From Streptomyces cynarae (GTDB lineage Bacteria > Actinomycetota > Actinomycetes > Streptomycetales > Streptomycetaceae), in contig NZ_CP106793.1 in assembly GCF_025642135.1 (NCBI RefSeq), positions 7,470,001-7,534,000 of the forward strand: a stretch of DNA of 64,000 nt, read 5' to 3'. The notes beneath the pieces were generated by a model that ran no database searches, was not told the origin of the DNA, and saw only the letters and a program-made list of their open reading frames with translations. Positions 61,200 to 64,000 of this stretch are shown piece after piece. The position numbers and the translations under genes are program-made. How positions within the stretch are numbered: position 1 is the first letter of the stretch; each line of letters starts with the position of its first letter.

Positions 61200-63251
61200 A
61201 TGCCTGAAGTGAATCGGCGCCGATTCCTCCAACTCGCGGGCGGCACCGCCGCGTTCACCGCCCTCTCCAGCAGCATCGAGCGCGCCGCGGCCCTGCCCGC
61301 CAACCACCGTTCCGGCACCATCGAGGACGTCGAGCACATCGTCGTCCTGATGCAGGAGAACCGTTCCTTCGACCACTACTTCGGCACCCTCAGAGGCGTC
61401 CGCGGCTTCGGTGACCCGCGCCCGGTGACCCTGCAGAACGGCAAGACGGTCTGGCACCAGTCGGACGGCACCAAGGACATCCTGCCGTTCCACCCCGACG
61501 CCGACGACCTGGGCCTCGCCTTCATCCAGGACCTGCCGCACGGCTGGAACGACGGGCACGCCGCCTTCGACGGGGGCAAGTACGACAAGTGGGTGCCGTC
61601 CAAGGGCTCCACGACCATGGCGTACTTGACGCGTGAGGACATCCCCTTCCACTACGCGCTCGCCGACGCGTTCACCATCTGCGACGCGTACCACTGCTCG
61701 TTCATCGGCTCCACCGACCCGAACCGCTACTACATGTGGACGGGCTACACCGGCAACGACGGCCAGGGCGGCGGCCCGGTCCTCGGCAACGACGAGGCCG
61801 GCTACAGCTGGACCACCTACCCCGAGCGCCTGGAGAAGGCGGGGGTCTCCTGGAAGATCTACCAGGACGTCGGCGACGGCCTCGACGCGAACGGCTCCTG
61901 GGGCTGGATCCAGGACGCCTACCGCGGCAACTACGGCGACAACTCGCTGCTCTACTTCACCCAGTACCAGAACGCGAAGCCCGGCGACCCGCTCTACGAC
62001 AAGGCCCGCACCGGCACCGACGCCCGCAAGGGCGAGGGCTTCTTCGACCAGCTCAAGGCCGACGTGAAGTCCGGCGAGCTGCCGCAGATATCCTGGATCG
62101 TCGCCCCCGAGGCCTTCACGGAGCACCCCAACTGGCCCGCCAACTACGGCGCCTGGTACATCTCACAGGTCCTCGACGCGCTCACCTCCGACCCGGCGGT
62201 GTGGGCGAAGACGGCCCTGTTCATCACCTACGACGAGAACGACGGCTTCTTCGACCACCTGATACCCCCCATCCCGCCCGCCTCCGCCGCGCAGGGCAGG
62301 TCCACCGTCGACGTGGGACCGGACCTCTTCAAGGGCGACGGCGGCCACGTCGCCGGCGCCTACGGGCTCGGGCAGCGCGTGCCGATGCTGGTCGTCTCCC
62401 CGTGGAGCAAGGGCGGCTACGTCTGCTCCGAGACGCTCGACCACACCTCCGTCATCCGGTTCATGGAGCGCCGCTTCGGTGTGCACGAGCCGAACATCTC
62501 GCCCTGGCGGCGCGCCATATCCGGCGACCTGACCTCCGCCTTCGACTTCTCCCGCAAGGACACCGAGCCGGTAGCGCTGCCGTCCACCGACGGCTACCAG
62601 CCGCCGGACCGGGACCGCCACCCCGACTATGTGCCGACCCCGCCCGCCGACGGAACCCTGCCCAAGCAGGAGCGCGGCCTGCGACCCACCCGCCCGCTGA
62701 AGTACGCGCCGTCCGTGGACGGTTCGGCGGACACCGCGGCCGGGACGTTCACCCTGACCTTCGCCTCCGGCGCGCACGCCGGTGCCGCCTTCCTGGTCAC
62801 CTCCGGCAACCGCACCGACGGCCCCTGGAACTACACCACCGAGGCCGGCACGTCGGTCTCGGACACCTGGAACTCGGCGTACTCCGGCGGTTCCTACGAT
62901 CTGACCGTGCACGGCCCGAACGGCTCCCTGCGCGTCTTCGAGGGCCATGGCAAGGCCGCCGGTCCCGAGGTCACCGCCCGGCACACCGGTGACGACCTCG
63001 CGCTGACGTTCACCAACAAGGGTTCCGGCACGGTGAAGTTGAAGGTCACGAGCGGCTACGGCGGCCGCCCGCAGACGGTCACGGTGCGCCCCGGTGCCAC
63101 GGTGAAGCACACCGTCGACCTCGGGTCGAGCAGGCGCTGGTACGACCTCACCGTCACCTCCGACGCCGACCCGTCCTTCCTGCGCCGCTTCGCCGGGCAC
63201 GTGGAGAACGGGCGGCCGGGTGTGAGCGACCCCGCGATCGTGACGGAATGA
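61200..63251 (+). CDS. Phosphocholine-specific phospholipase C, Tat-exported
   Basis: 683 residues from the ATG at 61200 (AAGAGG upstream). The twin-arginine signal (RRRFLQLAG) is followed by the phosphoesterase domain with VVLMQENRSFDHYFG and TYDENDGFFDH, then two C-terminal DUF756-type domains (about 495-590 and 595-680). This is the normal architecture and size of bacterial phosphocholine phospholipase C, which hydrolyses phosphatidylcholine or sphingomyelin outside the cell. Confidence 0.92.
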   Translation: MPEVNRRRFLQLAGGTAAFTALSSSIERAAALPANHRSGTIEDVEHIVVLMQENRSFDHYFGTLRGVRGFGDPRPVTLQNGKTVWHQSDGTKDILPFHPDADDLGLAFIQDLPHGWNDGHAAFDGGKYDKWVPSKGSTTMAYLTREDIPFHYALADAFTICDAYHCSFIGSTDPNRYYMWTGYTGNDGQGGGPVLGNDEAGYSWTTYPERLEKAGVSWKIYQDVGDGLDANGSWGWIQDAYRGNYGDNSLLYFTQYQNAKPGDPLYDKARTGTDARKGEGFFDQLKADVKSGELPQISWIVAPEAFTEHPNWPANYGAWYISQVLDALTSDPAVWAKTALFITYDENDGFFDHLIPPIPPASAAQGRSTVDVGPDLFKGDGGHVAGAYGLGQRVPMLVVSPWSKGGYVCSETLDHTSVIRFMERRFGVHEPNISPWRRAISGDLTSAFDFSRKDTEPVALPSTDGYQPPDRDRHPDYVPTPPADGTLPKQERGLRPTRPLKYAPSVDGSADTAAGTFTLTFASGAHAGAAFLVTSGNRTDGPWNYTTEAGTSVSDTWNSAYSGGSYDLTVHGPNGSLRVFEGHGKAAGPEVTARHTGDDLALTFTNKGSGTVKLKVTSGYGGRPQTVTVRPGATVKHTVDLGSSRRWYDLTVTSDADPSFLRRFAGHVENGRPGVSDPAIVTE

Positions 63252-63270
63252 CGGGAGGATCCGGTGTCCG

Positions 63271-63298
63271 TGGTTTTCCGGCCGGCTCGCGGTAGTGT
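63271..63298 (+). promoter_or_regulatory. Possible leaderless promoter of the last gene
   Basis: TAGTGT (63293-63298) lies 7 nt before the GTG at 63305, with TGGTTT 16 bp upstream. No ribosome site exists between, which fits leaderless transcription as often seen in actinobacteria. Confidence 0.4.
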
Positions 63299-63304
63299 GC
63301 CCCG

Positions 63305-64000
63305 GTGACCACGCATTCGAACACGCCTGCAGGCTGGTACCCCGATCCCCACGGCGCACCGCACACGCTGCGCTACTGGGACGGCTCGCAGTGGACGCAG
63401 CACACCCACGCCGAGCAGCAGGCACAGGCCGCGCAGCAGGCGCCGCAGCAGGTGCCCGCGCAGCAGGCGCAGGGTCCGCAGGGATACGGCCAGCAGCCTT
63501 ACGGTCAGCAGCCCCGTGGTCAGCAGCCCCATGGTCAGCAGCCCTATGGCCAGCAGCCTTACGGTCAGCAGCCCCATGGTCAGCAGCCCTACGGTCACCA
63601 GGCCGCGGCCCACGATCAGCGCGTCCAGCACCAGGTGCAGCAGCAGGCCGGGGTCGCGCCGAGCGGCCCCGGCGGCGGCACGCTGTTCACCGAACCGGTG
63701 CTGGTCGTGAACCAGAAGGCCAAGCTGATCGAGCTGACGAACGAGTACAGCGTCTTCGACCAGAACGGCAACCAGATCGGATCGGTCACGGAGGTCGGGC
63801 AGAGCGCGCTGAAGAAGGCGGTGCGCTTCGTCTCCAGTCTCGACCAGTTCATGACCCACAAGCTGGAGATCCGCGACAGCTACGGGCAGCCGCAGCTGGT
63901 GCTGACCCGGCCCGCGAAGGTCTTCAAGTCGCGGGTGGTGGTGGAGCGCCCGGACGGTCAGGTCGTGGGCGAGATCGTCCAGCAGAACATGATCGGGAAG
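63305..64000 (+). CDS. DUF2510 / LURP-one (scramblase-like) protein, cut by window end
   Basis: At least 232 residues from the GTG at 63305, open at the window end. The N-terminal DUF2510 segment (AGWYPDPHG, LRYWDGSQWTQHTH) is followed by a Gln/Pro-rich linker of GQQPx repeats coded by 12-bp units, then a LURP-one/phospholipid-scramblase-related beta-barrel domain (LVVNQKAKLIELTNEYSVFD). Membrane association through phospholipid binding is plausible. The 3' end is outside the window. Confidence 0.85.
   Translation, partial: MTTHSNTPAGWYPDPHGAPHTLRYWDGSQWTQHTHAEQQAQAAQQAPQQVPAQQAQGPQGYGQQPYGQQPRGQQPHGQQPYGQQPYGQQPHGQQPYGHQAAAHDQRVQHQVQQQAGVAPSGPGGGTLFTEPVLVVNQKAKLIELTNEYSVFDQNGNQIGSVTEVGQSALKKAVRFVSSLDQFMTHKLEIRDSYGQPQLVLTRPAKVFKSRVVVERPDGQVVGEIVQQNMIGK

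Overview
The window is high-GC actinobacterial DNA, almost certainly a Streptomyces chromosome. The signs are many GTG starts, Tat signals on secreted enzymes, two DasR-type (dre) operators at a chitinase promoter, a carbohydrate ABC importer without its own ATPase (such importers in Streptomyces borrow MsiK), and hairpin repeats typical of the genus. No rRNA, tRNA, CRISPR array or intact transposase was seen. The content is saprophytic and accessory: aromatic catabolism, glycan foraging, plant cell-wall hydrolases and regulators, with several decayed genes.

Region 1 (1-6.3 kb): an IclR regulator and a MarR regulator face a four-gene operon (SDR, amidohydrolase, acyl-CoA ligase, MaoC hydratase). 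The gene set matches couN-couO-couL-couM of Rhodococcus p-hydroxycinnamate degradation, with the MarR gene as couR. A palindrome lies inside the spacer of the operon promoter. A DUF4232 lipoprotein follows.

Region 2 (6.3-23.1 kb): two divergent operons form a glycan-utilisation locus. Leftward: PfkB kinase, solute-binding lipoprotein, two permeases, secreted-type phosphodiesterase, GH2 beta-galactosidase (frameshifted) and a Tat-exported metallophosphoesterase with LamG. Rightward: DeoR regulator, GH4, GH38 alpha-mannosidase and GH29 alpha-fucosidase. A GH18 chitinase under probable DasR control faces them across a terminator.

Region 3 (24.9-32.8 kb): a TetR remnant, a MITE-like repeat, an ATP-grasp enzyme, a metallophosphoesterase overlapping a phosphopantetheinyl transferase, an alpha/beta hydrolase, an MFS transporter, a small secreted protein and a decayed PLP enzyme.

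Region 4 (32.8-37.6 kb): a compact module of XRE regulator, ImmA/IrrE-type HExxH protein, multi-pass membrane protein and FAD monooxygenase, divergent from an MmyB-like sensor that lacks its HTH. A perfect 22-bp palindrome lies between them. This is the best candidate for an under-described system.

Region 5 (37.7-44.9 kb): a GntR/FCD regulator divergent from a polyamine-type ABC importer, facing a Rieske O-demethylase operon (VanA type, a 60-residue Cys/His protein, VanB type). It could process the vanillate expected from region 1.

Region 6 (45-55.7 kb): a hemicellulase island of GH27, GH62, GH127, GH12 and GH74, flanked by remnants of a LacI regulator, a PIN-domain toxin, a partial GH127 copy and a deleted sugar ABC operon that still has a promoter and LacI-type operator.

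Region 7 (55.7-64 kb): a stand-alone condensation-type acyltransferase behind a second LacI-type palindrome, a frameshifted XRE/MmyB regulator divergent from a zinc alcohol dehydrogenase, an MFS remnant, an NAD kinase, a phosphocholine-type phospholipase C, and a DUF2510/LURP-one protein cut by the window end.
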